NCBI GenBank assembly: GCA_951804985.1 | Contig: OX638132.1 | Coordinates: 16,845,529 to 16,909,528, forward strand | Origin: Dryomyza anilis | Lineage: Eukaryota; Arthropoda; Insecta; Diptera; Dryomyzidae | DNA: 64,000 nt | Direction of reading: 5' to 3' | Shown: positions 46,951 to 58,908 of the stretch, piece by piece | How the letters are laid out: every line of letters begins with the position of its first letter | Numbering within the stretch: the first letter of the stretch is position 1 | The notes under the pieces: generated by a model | Database searches by the model: none | Told to the model about the DNA's origin: nothing | Seen by the model: only the letters and a program-made list of their open reading frames with translations | Program-made: the position numbers and the translations under genes

Positions 46951-47781
46951 TGTTGTCTGTTTATTGTCAGTCGACATTCAAATGGCAGATTATAAAAAGG
47001 TGAAGACAGCTTCGTATTCATAATGACCTGCAACACCATGCCAAAAAGCTGCCGTTAGCAGGCAGACTCATTTTAGCTTGAAAACTGCTATTGGAAGATT
47101 GGTATTTTTGATGAAATACAAACTACATGTTGTGCGTGACTGTGCGCAAATTGATATTTTATGAAAAAGTAGCGTATACATAATTTTTTATTAATTTATT
47201 TATATTTTAATAGTAGCTTTAAACAAATTTAAAATGTGCATAAAAAATCAAAAGGCTCAAATTTCAACGGAAAATGTTAATCAATAATATCGGTTCATCA
47301 CTTCATGATATAAAAATTCTCGTTTATAGATTGTTGCAATAGTAATTAATTTTCCCAACAATTGGCATTGCATTTGGGAGACGCCATTTTAATTTAATTT
47401 CGAAACTGTCGATTTTGGCTACGAAAACGCCAACTTTGAGGTCCCGGTGGGTCCATTTGCCATATTCGAACTTTGCTGAAAAATCTCCACATCGATTTTC
47501 TCATGCATTAGAGAGCATTTTAGGGGTAGACCTTTTTTTTTATCAAATGCTATACAAAAATGTCCATACAAAGCCATTGTAATTTTAAGGAACACTGCCA
47601 TTCCAAGAATTGTTCATAGTGTAGCGTTAGGACTAGATGACATAAAAATTATTATAATCATAATAATATAAAATAAAACCCGATCATGAATCTCTTTTAT
47701 TTAGGGATCCCTAACAGAAATTATTCTGAGACCATGATCGGAAACTGAATTTTTGCAAGTCATAACCCTGCAAGTCAATTA
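46951..47781. other. Intronic stretch, nothing recognised
   Basis: No gene; a possible worn dispersed repeat near 47410-47590 (GGTCCCGGTGGGTCCATTTG). Confidence 0.3.
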
Positions 47782-48056
47782 GCCGCGGTAGCTCAGTGGT
47801 TAGTGCGTTGGACTGCGAGCCGAAAGGTGGGGCTAACAAGACTGGGGCTAACAAGATCTTTTCATAGAAACATTTTTCTATACCGCGCTACCTCTCGGCA
47901 GTAAATGGCAAACCTACGAGAGTAAAACATTCGGCAAAAAACTGTAGGTCCCACCACTTTGAGTACAAATAAAACACGCACAGCTCAAAGTGGTGAGAGA
48001 GCTCGGCCTAAGTTCTTATAGGACTGTAGTGCCAAACTATTATATTATTATTATTA
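47782..48056 (+). mobile_element. tRNA-derived SINE, copy 1
   Basis: Starts GCCGCGGTAGCTCAGTGGTT, containing TAGCTCAGTGG, a perfect match to the tRNA A-box consensus. TGCGTTGGACTGCGAGCCGA follows in the anticodon-arm position. The tRNA-unrelated body (ACCGCGCTACCTCTCGGCAG ... GTAGGTCCCACCACTTTGAG ... AGTTCTTATAGGACTGTAG) is shared with 57047-57273. It ends in an (ATT)n tail. The B box is replaced by a GGGGCTAACAAGA duplication, so internal Pol III promotion is probably lost. No coding. Confidence 0.75.
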
Positions 48057-48440
48057 ACCCGCCAACCTTCATATCTTTCGAACGGAGTATCCTAGAGGGG
48101 TCAAAGTCTGTGCAATTTTTCTGAAATTTAAAATCAAATTTTGAAAATAATTGGAGCGTCGTATGTAGGTCAAAGTAGGTGCATTTTATAGTGATTTGAA
48201 AGAGATTATTTACTGCAAAAATCATTAAATTCGGATAAATCGACTTAGGAGTCAATATTTTTTTTAAAACTTTCAGATCTTTTAAACGAAGCGTCGTAGA
48301 GGGGTCAAACTAGGCGCAAGTTTTCCTAATTTTAAAATAAAATTTTGAAAATAAAACATTTTAAATTTTTCATACATATCTTCTAAACGGAGCATCGCAC
48401 AGTGGTTCAGAAATGGTTTTTTGTCCGCCAAAACTCTGTA
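48057..48440 (+). repeat. Degenerate three-unit tandem repeat
   Basis: ATATCTTTCGAACGGAGTAT, AGATCTTTTAAACGAAGCGT and ATATCTTCTAAACGGAGCAT each precede C.TAGAGGGGTCAAA-like sequence, with AAAATTTTGAAAATAA following the first two. Confidence 0.5.
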
Positions 48441-49649
48441 TCTTTTCATATAGTGAACATTTTTGAAATTTGTGAATTGTTGTTTTTTTTTCTCTTTGAG
48501 TTCTAATATCTCCCTGAGTTTTAAAAATATTGGGCTCAGGTTATATTTTTGAAAATACAGAATATTTTTATCTATATTTTGCAAAAGGAAACTATTGTCA
48601 TATTTTTTTATTTTGGGTGCTAGAAGATATATGAAAAGTCTATTTTTTAAAAATTTTGATTTTAAGCGTTCACTACTTCTCTAATAAAAATCACTTAGCC
48701 AAAATGTATTTTAAGATATATCTAAAGGAATACTTTATCACCCCTTACCCACTATTACTGCTGCGACGTTCCGAGTCTGCCCGCTAGAGGTATTATAGTC
48801 GATTGAAGTCTATTTTTACAAGCTTTTTTTTTTTTTTAATTTAACTTCACTTGTTTGTTCGTTTGTTAGTATGTCGGGCACAAAAATATCAAATTTAACA
48901 CACTTCCTATATGTGTTGAAACTTGGAACACATATAGTATTCGATGTGGCACATATAAAAATATATTTTTAAAGTTCGAATTTTGGCCGATATTCCTTTC
49001 AGCCGATATTCAATCTTACTGCCAAATTGTTCCAAACCTGCGCTCAAGAGGCGTTATAGCGAAACGTAGTTTAAACATTTACCATCAACATTTATAACCA
49101 AAAATCTCACACATTTATTGGTACAAATAAGACTTAGATAATCTTTAACCTCTTGTCTTGCATGATCATCACTAAGCCTCTATTAAACACGATTATCGGA
49201 AATTATGACATGATTAGTTTATGAACAAGGCCCAACCGAAATTTGAAATATCTATAAGGGATTTGACGGTGATAGACCGACTATAACTTTCATAAACTTA
49301 CTACCTTCTTTGCATCAACTATTAAAAATGTATACCTAATTTATTCATGATTTATGTTCATTTTCATGTTAAGATATATCTGTAAAGAACTTGAGCACAG
49401 CAGATGTAATGAAATACATAAATAAAAATGCACGTTGCTACCTAATCTACTTCAAAAAACTACACATTTTCTTCATATTTAAATAGTCTTTAATGAGAAT
49501 CTTCAGGTTTCGATAAATTTTTTCTCTATTTTGCATCTATATCTTATGTACCTCCATAAACTACGCATTGTCGCACACAACCTTTAATCGACGACAATTT
49601 TAATTTAAAATTAGTTTCAAAATTGCTATGCGCTCCAAATCCTGTCATC
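48441..49649. other. Intronic stretch, nothing recognised
   Basis: GCTGCGACGTTCCGAGTCTG (48759) and CCAAACCTGCGCTCAAGAGG (49033) are similar short contexts near GAGG.(A/G)TTATAG words, hinting at an old duplication. No gene. Confidence 0.3.
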
Positions 49650-50650
49650 TGCCAGTCTAGGCTATGTTCAGCTAGTCCCAGAAGGCAACCTCATGTTACT
49701 ACAACGAAACTACTTCCCGCTTTTTCGATTTTTTTTTGTTTTTTTTCGCATTAAAAATTGACTTAAAATCTCAATTGTGCGCCGTGTGCCATGTGACTCG
49801 TGTGATTCATGTGGGCGCAAAGCCTAGCTGGATACGAGGATCTTGAGCAGCATGCTCTATGGCGGTCTATTGTAGCCATAGCAATAGCTACAGCAACAGC
49901 TAGATTTTTATCGCATTGCATTCGCCTGTTGCTAGCGTTGACGTTATCGCGGCGATCGCGATTATCGTTGCCTGATATCGCGTCCGCGCGGAAGCCAATC
50001 GAGTTGAGTGGGGGGCCGTGTACATGTCAACGTCGATCGTTGTCATTGTGTTGTATTTTAGTTGCTGTTGTTGTTGTTGTGATACATGTTGGTGTTGTTT
50101 GCATTTTAGGAATTTATGTAAACATGTTGTAAGCATCTATTTGCTGCCGCCGTTGATGTTGCTGCTGCTCCTGCAGCTGATGTTGTAGCATCTACTGTAG
50201 CCAATACACATTTTCGTTGCTGTGTGGCTTTAGTAACTTGTTGGCCAGTTTTGCGTGTTTTATTTAGCTTTTTATTGCCTGCTGTCTTTTGCAGCAACTG
50301 TTGCTCTTGCTAATGTTGTTGCTGTTCCTGCTATGTTTATGTTGTTGCTACCATTACGCTGGTGGCATGACACAAAACAATGTTAAACATTCAGTTACAA
50401 TCAGTGCAACAGTCCAAGTGGCGTCACCAAAAGGTCAACGAGGATCGTCGCCATCAGCCGTGGGAGTTGCTTTTGTTATTGTTGTTGTTGCTATTCTGTT
50501 GCTGTGATCGTTAATCTAGCGCGATATGAAAATCAGTTAATTGCACGTGTTTCCGTTTTCCGATAACATGTTGTGATGTTGTTGCGCCCCTCTTTTTGAT
50601 CGTTATCGACGTAGTTGTTCTCGATAACATGGTGCAAGCATTTACAATTT
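49650..50650. promoter_or_regulatory. GC-richer block with repeated CGATAAC words
   Basis: The GTTATCGCGGCGATCGCGAT run (49944-49963), CGATAACATG twice (about 50561 and 50622) and CGTTATCGAC (50601) cluster together with CTGTTGTTGTTGTTG runs. It lies in the intron between the 53597 and 45954 exons. A candidate cis-regulatory module by composition and motif clustering only; the frames here are Cys/Leu-rich by-products of CTG/TTG repeats. Confidence 0.25.
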
Positions 50651-52352
50651 CGTGATAATGTAACGAGTGAGTGGTTTGCGTGTGTGTGTGTTTTTTTAAG
50701 TTGTAGTAAATGTTAATTTAAATATAAATTGTTTGAATTATTGTAATAGGTGAGTCCAAGTCCATTAACCAATGGTGTGGCGGTAACATCTCAGAAATTA
50801 ATGAAATTGTGTTGGTTGAATGTACTACTTAAAATTAATAAAAATACAAAATGTCAGTTTCCTAACTGCCATAGGTCCAGAGATATGGATCCTTGAAATA
50901 TCAAAAAAACTTCGGTTTACTTAACTCACCCTAACTTAAGCAATAGCTAAACTAGACAATCCATTTAAACTGCCTTGAAAAGGCTATAACTATGCGCAAA
51001 ATTGGGCATTTCAAAATATTTAATATTAGTGTGGGGTTGGAAAGAGAATACATGACACACATTACAATGCATACAAATAATTTTTAATTTTTTTTTTTAC
51101 ACTATGGTACTATTTTTCAGTGCTAGTTTAAACTTAGTTTAAACTGTTCCACATTTTTTAAACGTTCATTATTCCTAAACAAAATGGCCGAATGTCTTTT
51201 AATATTGCAGATATATAGACAATTGAAGCGTTACTCAGTGTGCCCAAACGCTCTTAAACCGGGTGAAATTCAGTATTTTCGGAACCACTCAACCGATTTT
51301 AAAAATTTAAAAAGTGTTGTACAGAGAGAACTTGAGAGAACCTAAGTTTTGGAGTTTGTATCTTTCATAGTTATTGAGATAAAAATCAGTAAAATTGGGA
51401 TTTTTTCATGAACAATCTATCAAAAATTGCAAGAGTTATCCGATTTTTAAAATTATTTTGTTTATAACAAGCATACATTGAGATCTAAAGAAAATGTGCT
51501 TACATAAGAAAATATCTTGATTAGTTTTAAAGATATAGACTGGAACATGATTTTTTTTTTAAATTTTTGAAGGCTTTACTATACATATTTATACATAGAT
51601 TGTACAGTTTATCCTGAAATCAAAATATTTGTATGGGACTTTCATAAACAATTAACATATAAATCATAAACTGAAAACCGTTTTTAAATATCTCAAGTGG
51701 TTTAGTAAATATATAATTGTAAATTCGATTTTTTTTTCCATTTTTTCATTTTGTTTGGAAAATTGGACTTTTACGCAAATCTCCGTAAGTTTTTTTTTTC
51801 TTCAGTAATATGTACTTTTGTTATATTTTTTTGATAGATAATATTTTTATTAATCTTTTAAATGCTAAAATGTATTCAAAATATATTTAACCAATCTGGT
51901 AACAATGGTCAAAGTTCAAGTTTTTTTAAATGTTTTTTTTTTTACTTTGACCCCTGCAGAAAAGTTTTCAAAGCCCAAAGTCATATTGAAAGTAAACAGT
52001 TTTAAGCAAAAGGTTTTTCTACGTATTTTTGATGTTTAGTTATTTTTTTCCCGGCGAAGTATATGTGCAGGGCCGCATTTTTTAATGGGTAAAAGTTTAA
52101 TGATGATACGATTAATACTTAATTAGATATATTCAATCAAATAATTTTTTTTTGGGTAAATTTTTAATTTTCTTCTTTTTCAAAAAAAAAAGTGTTCAGA
52201 AACTATATACATATTGTCTTTATATTCGTCACATCTGAAATCTCTTCTTTTCAATGATACCAAACACTTATATATTTACTTTACATATGTGTGCAATGTG
52301 ACATATTAATTAACATCATGTTTTATCAAAATTTCGTATTTTTAGTTTTATT
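50651..52352. other. Intronic AT-rich stretch, nothing recognised
   Basis: No exon or bounded element; TTTGACCCCTGCAGAAAAGT near 51947 and GCACAACTGCAGAACAGTTT near 53118 are alike, flanking copy e, and suggest duplicated host sequence. Confidence 0.3.
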
Positions 52353-53109
52353 ATACCCTACACCTATGAGGTACAGGGTATATTAACTTTGTGCTTAACT
52401 TTGTGTAACGCCCCTTAGGAGGCGTATCCGGTATGGAAAAGTATATATATTCTTGATCAGCATCACTACCCGAGTCCGTTTAGCCATGTCCGTCTGTCTG
52501 TCCGTCTTGCTGTCCGAATACAGAATAACTTGAGAAATACTGATCAGAATGCGATGAAATTTCGTCTCAATATATTTTAGCTAAAAGTAGGAACTGAGTT
52601 TGAAAATGAGCCAAATCGGTCAACGGACACGCCCACCTCCCATAGAAGTCACTTTCATATAACTCTTTCGGAACTAATAACTCGAAAATATTCAAGGTAT
52701 AATTATAAAATATAAAAGGTATTGTTAGAATTCACCTAAAAATATGTGGTCCAAAAATGAGCGTGATCCGCCCACTTTTTTTTTCATTATTTCCCGGGTT
52801 TTCATAGTGGAAATTTGATCCGTAAATTATTAAAATGAAATCTATGAAATATTAGCCTTTCAAAATTTTAAATATAGGAGTGGTCCGCCCAATTACATTT
52901 TTCATTTTTTTTTTTTTAGTTTTTTATATTTTATATAATTTTTTTAATTTATGGGGATATAAGACGTAAATTTCTGATATATGAATAATATTCTGAGGGT
53001 AAATATTCCCACCAAATGTGTAGGGTATTCCATAGTCGGGCCCGACCGACTATAAAAATCCGCCCCATGTGACCGAACTTACCCATGTGACCTAACTTTC
53101 CCAACTCGT
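52353..53109 (+). mobile_element. Dispersed 'CCTACACC' repeat, copy e
   Basis: TATACCCTACACCTATGAGG to TTTCCCAACTCG. Shares with copy d the deletion that removes the GGGGAGGTTCAGC segment (here TGAGGGTAAATATTCC). Good length match to copy d throughout. Confidence 0.8.
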
Positions 53110-53596
53110 TTTCATTTTGCACAACTGCAGAACAGTTTTCTAAACCCAACGTAAACATTTAGGTATGCAATTTTAAAGATAAATTAGTTCCAAACATTTT
53201 TTAACCTTACTTATTTTTTGCCCGTCGAAGTATATGTGCAGGACAACATTATTTCAGAAAAGATACAATTTTTTAAAGGACTTGTCATAAAACCGTTATA
53301 TCTACCCGTATAAAGTATATATTCCCAAATTATTTTTATTAATTTTGAAGTATATTAAATTAGTATATATTCGATAAAAGTTTCATGATGATAGCGTTAA
53401 CATGGCATTAGATATATTCAATTAAAATCGATGTTGGTTTTGCTTAATTACTCATACGAAATACTAAATTTGTGCAACATAATCTAGATTATTATGCATG
53501 TTGGATGGTTACGCCACAATATTTTTCTACAATACTTGCTATTATATATCTATATTATTGTAGATATATAATAATATACATTTAATATAAACCCAC

Positions 53597-53636
53597 CTTT
53601 TTGCAGATTATTATGATGGTGTTCATTCATTTTGGC
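53597..53636 (-). CDS. rn: rotund (rn) 40-bp microexon
   Basis: A very short minus-strand exon of 13 codons plus one base. The acceptor is TTTCTTTTCAG|GCC and the donor AAAAG|GTGGGT. It encodes AKMNEHHHNNLQK plus the first base of a Gly codon that is completed by the GC opening the next exon at 45954. It contains an in-frame ATG (53630-53628) that could serve as an alternative start. It enters in phase 0 and exits in phase 1, matching both neighbours exactly. That is the main evidence, because 40 bp alone would not be recognised. The next exon is 7.6 kb downstream. Confidence 0.72.
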
Positions 53637-53778
53637 CTGAAAAGAAAAATATGAAAACATTTCTTAAATTGCTGTTGATGTTTTAAAGTAAACGTAGGAA
53701 ATCATATATATAAATGCATATATAAATATATAGAATTTATCAAAGAATGATGATTATTTTTAATAATTATAAACAGTT

Positions 53779-54031
53779 CGTCGTAGTAGAACGAAAAGTT
53801 GCCAAATACATTTTCAAAATGCCAAATATGCATTTACAAAAATCTTTATATAACTGTCAATTTTTAATCGATGATCTCAATTTTTTTGTACTACATGATA
53901 AGAAAATGTAAATCTATCAATTGATATTTCAATTTAAAAAATGCATCGATTACTTTTTAGAATATTAATCAACAAACTCGATATTTAAGTTTTTCATAAA
54001 AATGTATTTGCTGACTTTTCGTTATACAACG
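53779..54031. mobile_element. MITE with GAAAAGT terminal repeats, copy 2
   Basis: AGAACGAAAAGTTGCCAAAT at the left and TTTGCTGACTTTTCGTTATA at the right are inverted. The interior is collinear with 15700-15941. Confidence 0.65.
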
Positions 54032-54074
54032 GCAGATATAATATGATTAACTACACGCTAAGAAAAATGTGTTT

Positions 54075-54650
54075 GTAGGCAACATATTATTGTTTGCAAT
54101 CATACATATTCTGACTCTAATTGCCTCTTATTTCATATATAATTTTTTTTATTATTTCGGTGTTCATTTTATAACCTATGATTACATTTTATTATAATCG
54201 TATTTATTTTAAAAGTCTTGCAAAATCGTATTTTTCTGCACGGATTTTCCTTATTTATGAGTTATATTCATGAATTATGCATAATACTAAAAAGAAATTG
54301 CAAAATTCATTAATGTCGCAAACGTAATATGTTGCTTGCAAAATCGTTTTTTTTTTCATTGCTGATTTATGCATAAGACGTTCATAAAACATATTTTTTT
54401 CTAATTTCCTTATTTATGAGTTATATTCATGAATTATGTATAATACTAAAAAGAAATTGCAAAATTCATTACTGTCGCAAACATAATATGTTGCCTGCAA
54501 ATTCGTTTTTTTTTCGTTGCTGATTTATTGTTTACTGCTGATTTATGCATAAGGCATTCATAAAACATATTATTTTTCTAATTTCCTTATTTATGAGTTA
54601 TATTCATGAATTATGTATAATACTAAAAAGAAATTGCAAAATTCATGCAT
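54075..54650 (+). repeat. TATGTTGCCTGCAAA repeat with three tandem units
   Basis: TTCCTTATTTATGAGTTATA...TAATACTAAAAAGAAATTGC starts at 54247, 54406 and 54583 (spacings 159 and 177 bp). Units include AACATAATATGTTGCCTGCA. TTGTAGGCAACATATTATTG at 54075 is the inverted partner. Related to 18360-18546. Confidence 0.7.
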
Positions 54651-55780
54651 ACAAAACTGTAAATAACTATGTATTTATTAGGCATAGGATTCATATATAT
54701 AATTATTAATCACAAAAAACGAAATTATGAATATTTATTCATAAATTGCATAATTCACGTCAATTGGGAAAAACCACAACGTAGCTCCAGTAAAATAAAA
54801 AAACATTTAAGTGAGCGAATAAAATGAAAATGTGTAATTTGAAAAGAATTTAGAAATTACTGACTTATTATGCTTTTAAATGCGACATTTTTCACTTTAT
54901 TTTGCATAATTTGGTTTTGTTTTCCATCTGGAGACTACGGATATTTGGCACAATGTATGAAATTTTAATCATGAATTATGAATAATAAATCATAAATGCA
55001 TTTCAAAACATATTCCAATTACTCATGACTTATGAATATATTATACATAAAGCATGAGTAAACATACGCATAATTTTATTCAATTAATCATAATTATAGA
55101 TTCTTACTATAATCATATATTATGAATAAAACTAAAACATTATGATACTTATTTTTGGCTGGATATCATGATTATGATACTTATTTTTGGCTGGATATCA
55201 TTATTAATTTTTTGAAAATTTATGTGTACATGATATATGAGAACATTTTTCTCCGTGTGTGTGTATAAAAGTATTTATGTTTAAAGTCAATTATAACTTT
55301 ATTCAAATTAAAGATGAACTATTGTTTAAAAACAAAACCACAAAATTTATTATAGTTTTCACGAAAAACATGCTGCTCAGTGAAAAATTTAACTGATTTA
55401 AATGCGAAACCACTAACAATCAACGAAACCATCGAAACTAGGTGAGAATCGATTAAACTTTGTAGAGATGAAAAGAATGGCAAAGGACCTACGACAATAA
55501 ATACGAGATTATAAAACAATAACAAAGAATACAACTAATATGATTGTGCATAAAAAAATATTTAGAGAACAATATAAAATAAAACGCCATTCATAGAAGC
55601 CGTCAAAATGAACGTTAACCAAAAGTCAACCAACCAGCAACAAAAGCATCGAATAAAAATACAAAAGCATCAAATAAAAATACGCAAACATTTTTCATTT
55701 TTTAGATATTGTTTAGAAGTCACCAAAAAGAACACAAAAAAAAAATTGCAACATCGAAAAAAAAGGCGCACGTGATGTAC
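54651..55780. other. Intronic AT-rich stretch between the first two rn exons
   Basis: GAATTATG/CATAATTC words continue to about 55090, and GATACTTATTTTTGGCTGGA occurs twice (55143 and 55179). No gene. Confidence 0.35.
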
Positions 55781-55882
55781 CTCATATCCTTGCTTCACGG
55801 ACATGTGGTGATAACTGTGGTGGTGACGTGACGTCGGCGGCCAACCATTATAATCGCCGATTTCTTTCGAATGCTGTCCGCA
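55781..55882 (-). CDS. rn: rotund (rn) coding exon, first one visible
   Basis: Minus-strand exon of 102 bp (34 codons) with acceptor ...TTTTGACAG before 55882 and donor GAG|GTACAT after 55781. It reads in phase 0 into the next exon. The peptide is polar and His/Tyr-rich, ends in MSVKQGYE, and has no recognisable domain, as expected for the N-terminal part of a Rotund-type transcription factor. The codon just upstream of the acceptor frame is preceded by an in-frame TGA, so the open frame does not extend into the intron. Translation therefore begins either at the internal ATG (55804-55802) or in an exon beyond the right edge. The call rests on the clean phase joins downstream (this exon to 53636, then 45954, then 4476). 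The alternative, that this is a first coding exon with its own promoter, cannot be excluded. Confidence 0.7.
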
Positions 55883-56936
55883 CTGTCAAAATTTGTTAAA
55901 AGAAAAAAATACCTATATTAAAAATTCGGGATTTGGTTTTATTTGTGCCACGTTTAGATCAGAACGAGTTGATGGTGGCAACATATTTTTTGCTATTGCA
56001 CCAAAAACACTTTCACTGTCAACGCAATGCAAATAAAAACTATTTCTAAATATCAAAACAACATTTTTTTTATATATATTTTTTATTTCGATAGTTTTTG
56101 CAGTTTTGGTTTTAGTTTTATTGGCATTTTTTTGCGTCATATAAAATATTCTAATGTCAATAACCCACAACATCGCAGTGAGTGGAAAAAATGCAAACAA
56201 CCAACTCGCAAAATTTTCATAGTTTCATTTGAAGGTTTTTTGGCGGTCATCTAAGCCGCCTACCGAAAAATAAAAACATATCGCTATAATTGGTCTCTAT
56301 TTCATGTGATATAGCAAAAAATTGAAATCCATAAAAAATACTCTCTAAAAAAAATGCGCTGTTCTAAATTCTAAACTAATTTAGCAAAAAAAAATCCCTG
56401 AAATAGCACAAAGAGCATTTGAAATTGGCGCCAAATTGTGCGGCTTTTTAACAGACAAAAAAAAAAGGTATTTTACGCAATAGAACTTTTTTTTTTGTTA
56501 CCTTCATAAATTCTTTATTTAGAAAATGGCACAGATTTTTACAATTTGACACAGATAACAAGAAATGATAAATTCAATACAAAAAAATTATAATTATAAA
56601 ATTATAATATAAAACTACATATATATAAATTATAAATATATAAATGCAAATATACCGCTATGATATTTTAATCTACATAAACTCGAAAACTTGAGATTTT
56701 TTAGACACTTTTTGTATGATTTTAGATCTAATAATAGGTAAGAAAATGATTTATGGTTCTCATTTCATATCATGCCGTATTAACACAGTTCTCGTAAAAA
56801 AGTTACAATTAAAAAAATAAATAAAATGTTCCTATATTTTACATATAAAATACTGAAAAATTGTAGTCTTTTTACAGAGTATTTCTTAAATACCAACGTA
56901 CAAAGAACCAATAACTATGAGAAAAAGCATACTTTA
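55883..56936. other. Upstream of the first visible rn exon
   Basis: AT-rich; TTTTTACAATTTGACACAGA (56536) recurs inverted near 57630, which places a repeat arm here. I found no convincing further rn exon. Confidence 0.35.
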
Positions 56937-57046
56937 CACGCAGAGAAAAAACATGGATGTGGTGATCATATTTGAAGGGCATCATACTATGATTGGGGGT
57001 TATGGTTGTAGGTAATCATATAATTTGTCTAATATGATCCTCAGTG

Positions 57047-57273
57047 GTAGCTCAGTGGTTAGTGCGTTGGACTGCGAGCCGAAAGGTCCCCGTACTATAC
57101 CGCGCTACCTCTCGGCAGTAAATGGCAAACCTACGAGAGTAAAACATTGCCTAAACTGTAGGTCCCACCACTTTGAGTACAAATATAACACGCACAGCTC
57201 AAAATGATGAGAGAGGAGAGCTCGGCCTAAGTTCTTATAGGACTGTAGCGCCAAACTTTTATTATAATTTATT
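57047..57273 (+). mobile_element. tRNA-derived SINE, copy 2, inserted in the 2-kb element
   Basis: GTAGCTCAGTGGTTAGTGCG (A box) through the same body as 47782-48056 to an AT-rich TTTTATTATAATTTATT tail. CTCAGTG flanks both sides (57040-57046 and 57274-57280), a likely 7-bp target-site duplication. The six leading bases of copy 1 and the B box are missing. Confidence 0.75.
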
Positions 57274-57378
57274 CTCAGTGACAATATTGCGTACCATAAT
57301 ATGATCCTCAGTGGCAATAGTACGATTTTCTACAACCATACCATTGTCCTCAGTGACCATACGCCGATTTAAAACAAT

Positions 57379-57546
57379 CATACAGTGGTTGTCAGTGACC
57401 ATACTATGGTTGTCAGTGACCATACTATGGTTGTCAGTGACCTTACTATGGTTGTCAGTGACCATACTATGGTTGTCAGTGACCATACTATGGTTGTCAG
57501 TGACCATAATATGGTTGTCAGTAACCATAGTATGGTTGTGAGTGAC
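57379..57546 (+). repeat. 21-bp minisatellite, eight units
   Basis: CATACTATGGTTGTCAGTGA plus one base repeats at exact 21-bp steps from 57379, with single-base variants (CTTAC, CATAAT, CATAGT). The ATACTATGG-type core is palindromic with its neighbours. Confidence 0.9.
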
Positions 57547-58243
57547 CAGTTTATAATTTATATATATAGTTTTATATGATAATTTTATAAATATAATTTT
57601 TTTGTAGTGAATTTATCATTTCTTGTTATCTGTGTCAAATTGTTAAAATCTGTGCCATTTTCTAAATTATGAATTTATGAAGGTAAAAAAAAACAAATTC
57701 TATTGCGTAAATTGTCAGTGACCATAGTATGATTCCACACAACCATACTAAGGTTGTCAGTAATCGTATTTCGATTTCATATAACCATACTATGCCTACA
57801 TGACCAGTAATCATATTATCATATTATAATTATCCTAAATTCCTGAAAAAGCGAATTGAAAAAAAATTATAAATAAGACACATGTTTTAATTGACGATTA
57901 TTTTCTTTACATTTTTTATTATATAAGTATATATTTTTAAATAAAAGACACAATTTTGCAAACTCCGTGAAGCTGTACTCTGTGCGAAGCTGTGCTCGCA
58001 ATTGCCGTACAGCATCGTTCGAGTTTTATCGTGCACAAGAACTTTCGTGTAAAGTACAGCATCATCGTCATGAAGTTGAAAACGCGAGCACACGCGTTCA
58101 CATTTGTATTAAACACGAGCAGTTAATGTTATTTATAGAAATTTGTTTGAACTATATTGTCTTCATATTAAGCATTTACAATTAATGTTTTAATTTCGGA
58201 TATATGTTTATTTTTAATAATGATGTTTTAAACATTAAAATAC

Positions 58244-58760
58244 ACTTTGTCACGACCAAAAAAACTCGACTGCACACCGCCATAGCCAACATCAAAGTGA
58301 GTAAGAGAGAGTAAAAAATGCCAGTAAGTGAGAATTATATGGTTGTAAATAATAAATTACTATATTATGATCAGTCTATATCATGGTATGATTGGTATTG
58401 ACTATACTTTGTTCGTGTCAGTCTTTATCGTAATCATAACATGGTTCCTATCAACGATATTTTGGTTTTTCAGAAATACAATCATATTATAATAAATTCT
58501 CTACTATACTTTGTCACGACAAAAAAAACTGGACTGCACACCGCCATAGCCAACATCAAAGTGAGTAAGTGAGTGTAAAATATGCCAGTAAAAGAGAATT
58601 ATATGGTTGTAAATAATAAATTACTATATTATGATCAGTCTATATCATGGTACGATTGGTATTGACCATACTTTGTTCGTGGCAGTTTTTATCGTAATCA
58701 CAACATGGTTCTTATCAACCATGTTTTGATTTTTGAGAAATACAATCATATTATAATAAA
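58244..58760 (+). repeat. ~256-bp tandem duplication within the 2-kb element
   Basis: ACTTTGTCACGAC...ACTGCACACCGCCATAGCC through ATACAATCATATTATAATAAATT occurs at about 58244-58499 and 58505-58760. Copy 1 of the element has the block once, so the duplication is specific to this copy. Confidence 0.75.
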
Positions 58761-58908
58761 TTGTCTTCTATAATATGATTTTAGCGACCTTATTATTGTT
58801 GAAATAAAATTGAAAATACTATACTTTGATTGTGACAACCATGTAGGATTGTAAAGAGCATAGTATGGTTGTCGCAATCCTGTCGCAACCATATTATTTC
58901 TCTGCGTG

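Larger units (their letters stand above)
56937..58908 (+). mobile_element. ~2-kb non-autonomous element, copy 2, with CACGCAGAGAAA termini
   Basis: The left end CACGCAGAGAAAAAACATGG and right end CCATATTATTTCTCTGCGTG are inverted repeats. The interior has many ACCATACTATGGT palindromes, a 21-bp array (57379-57546) and a block with CACACCGCCATAGCCAACAT (58270 and 58538). Matches 33951-35935 in reverse. A SINE is inserted at 57047. No transposase frame; the family is not recognised. Confidence 0.75.

Noticed and set aside
55319..55534. 71-codon minus-strand frame as a retroelement fragment
   Set aside because: Hydrophobic composition only; no reverse transcriptase, integrase or other motif that I can point to.
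57311..57579. Regular direct repeats resembling a CRISPR array, and open frames reading MVVSDHTMVVSD
   Set aside because: Units are contiguous 21-mers with no unique spacers, in an insect intron. The frames on both strands are translations of the minisatellite.
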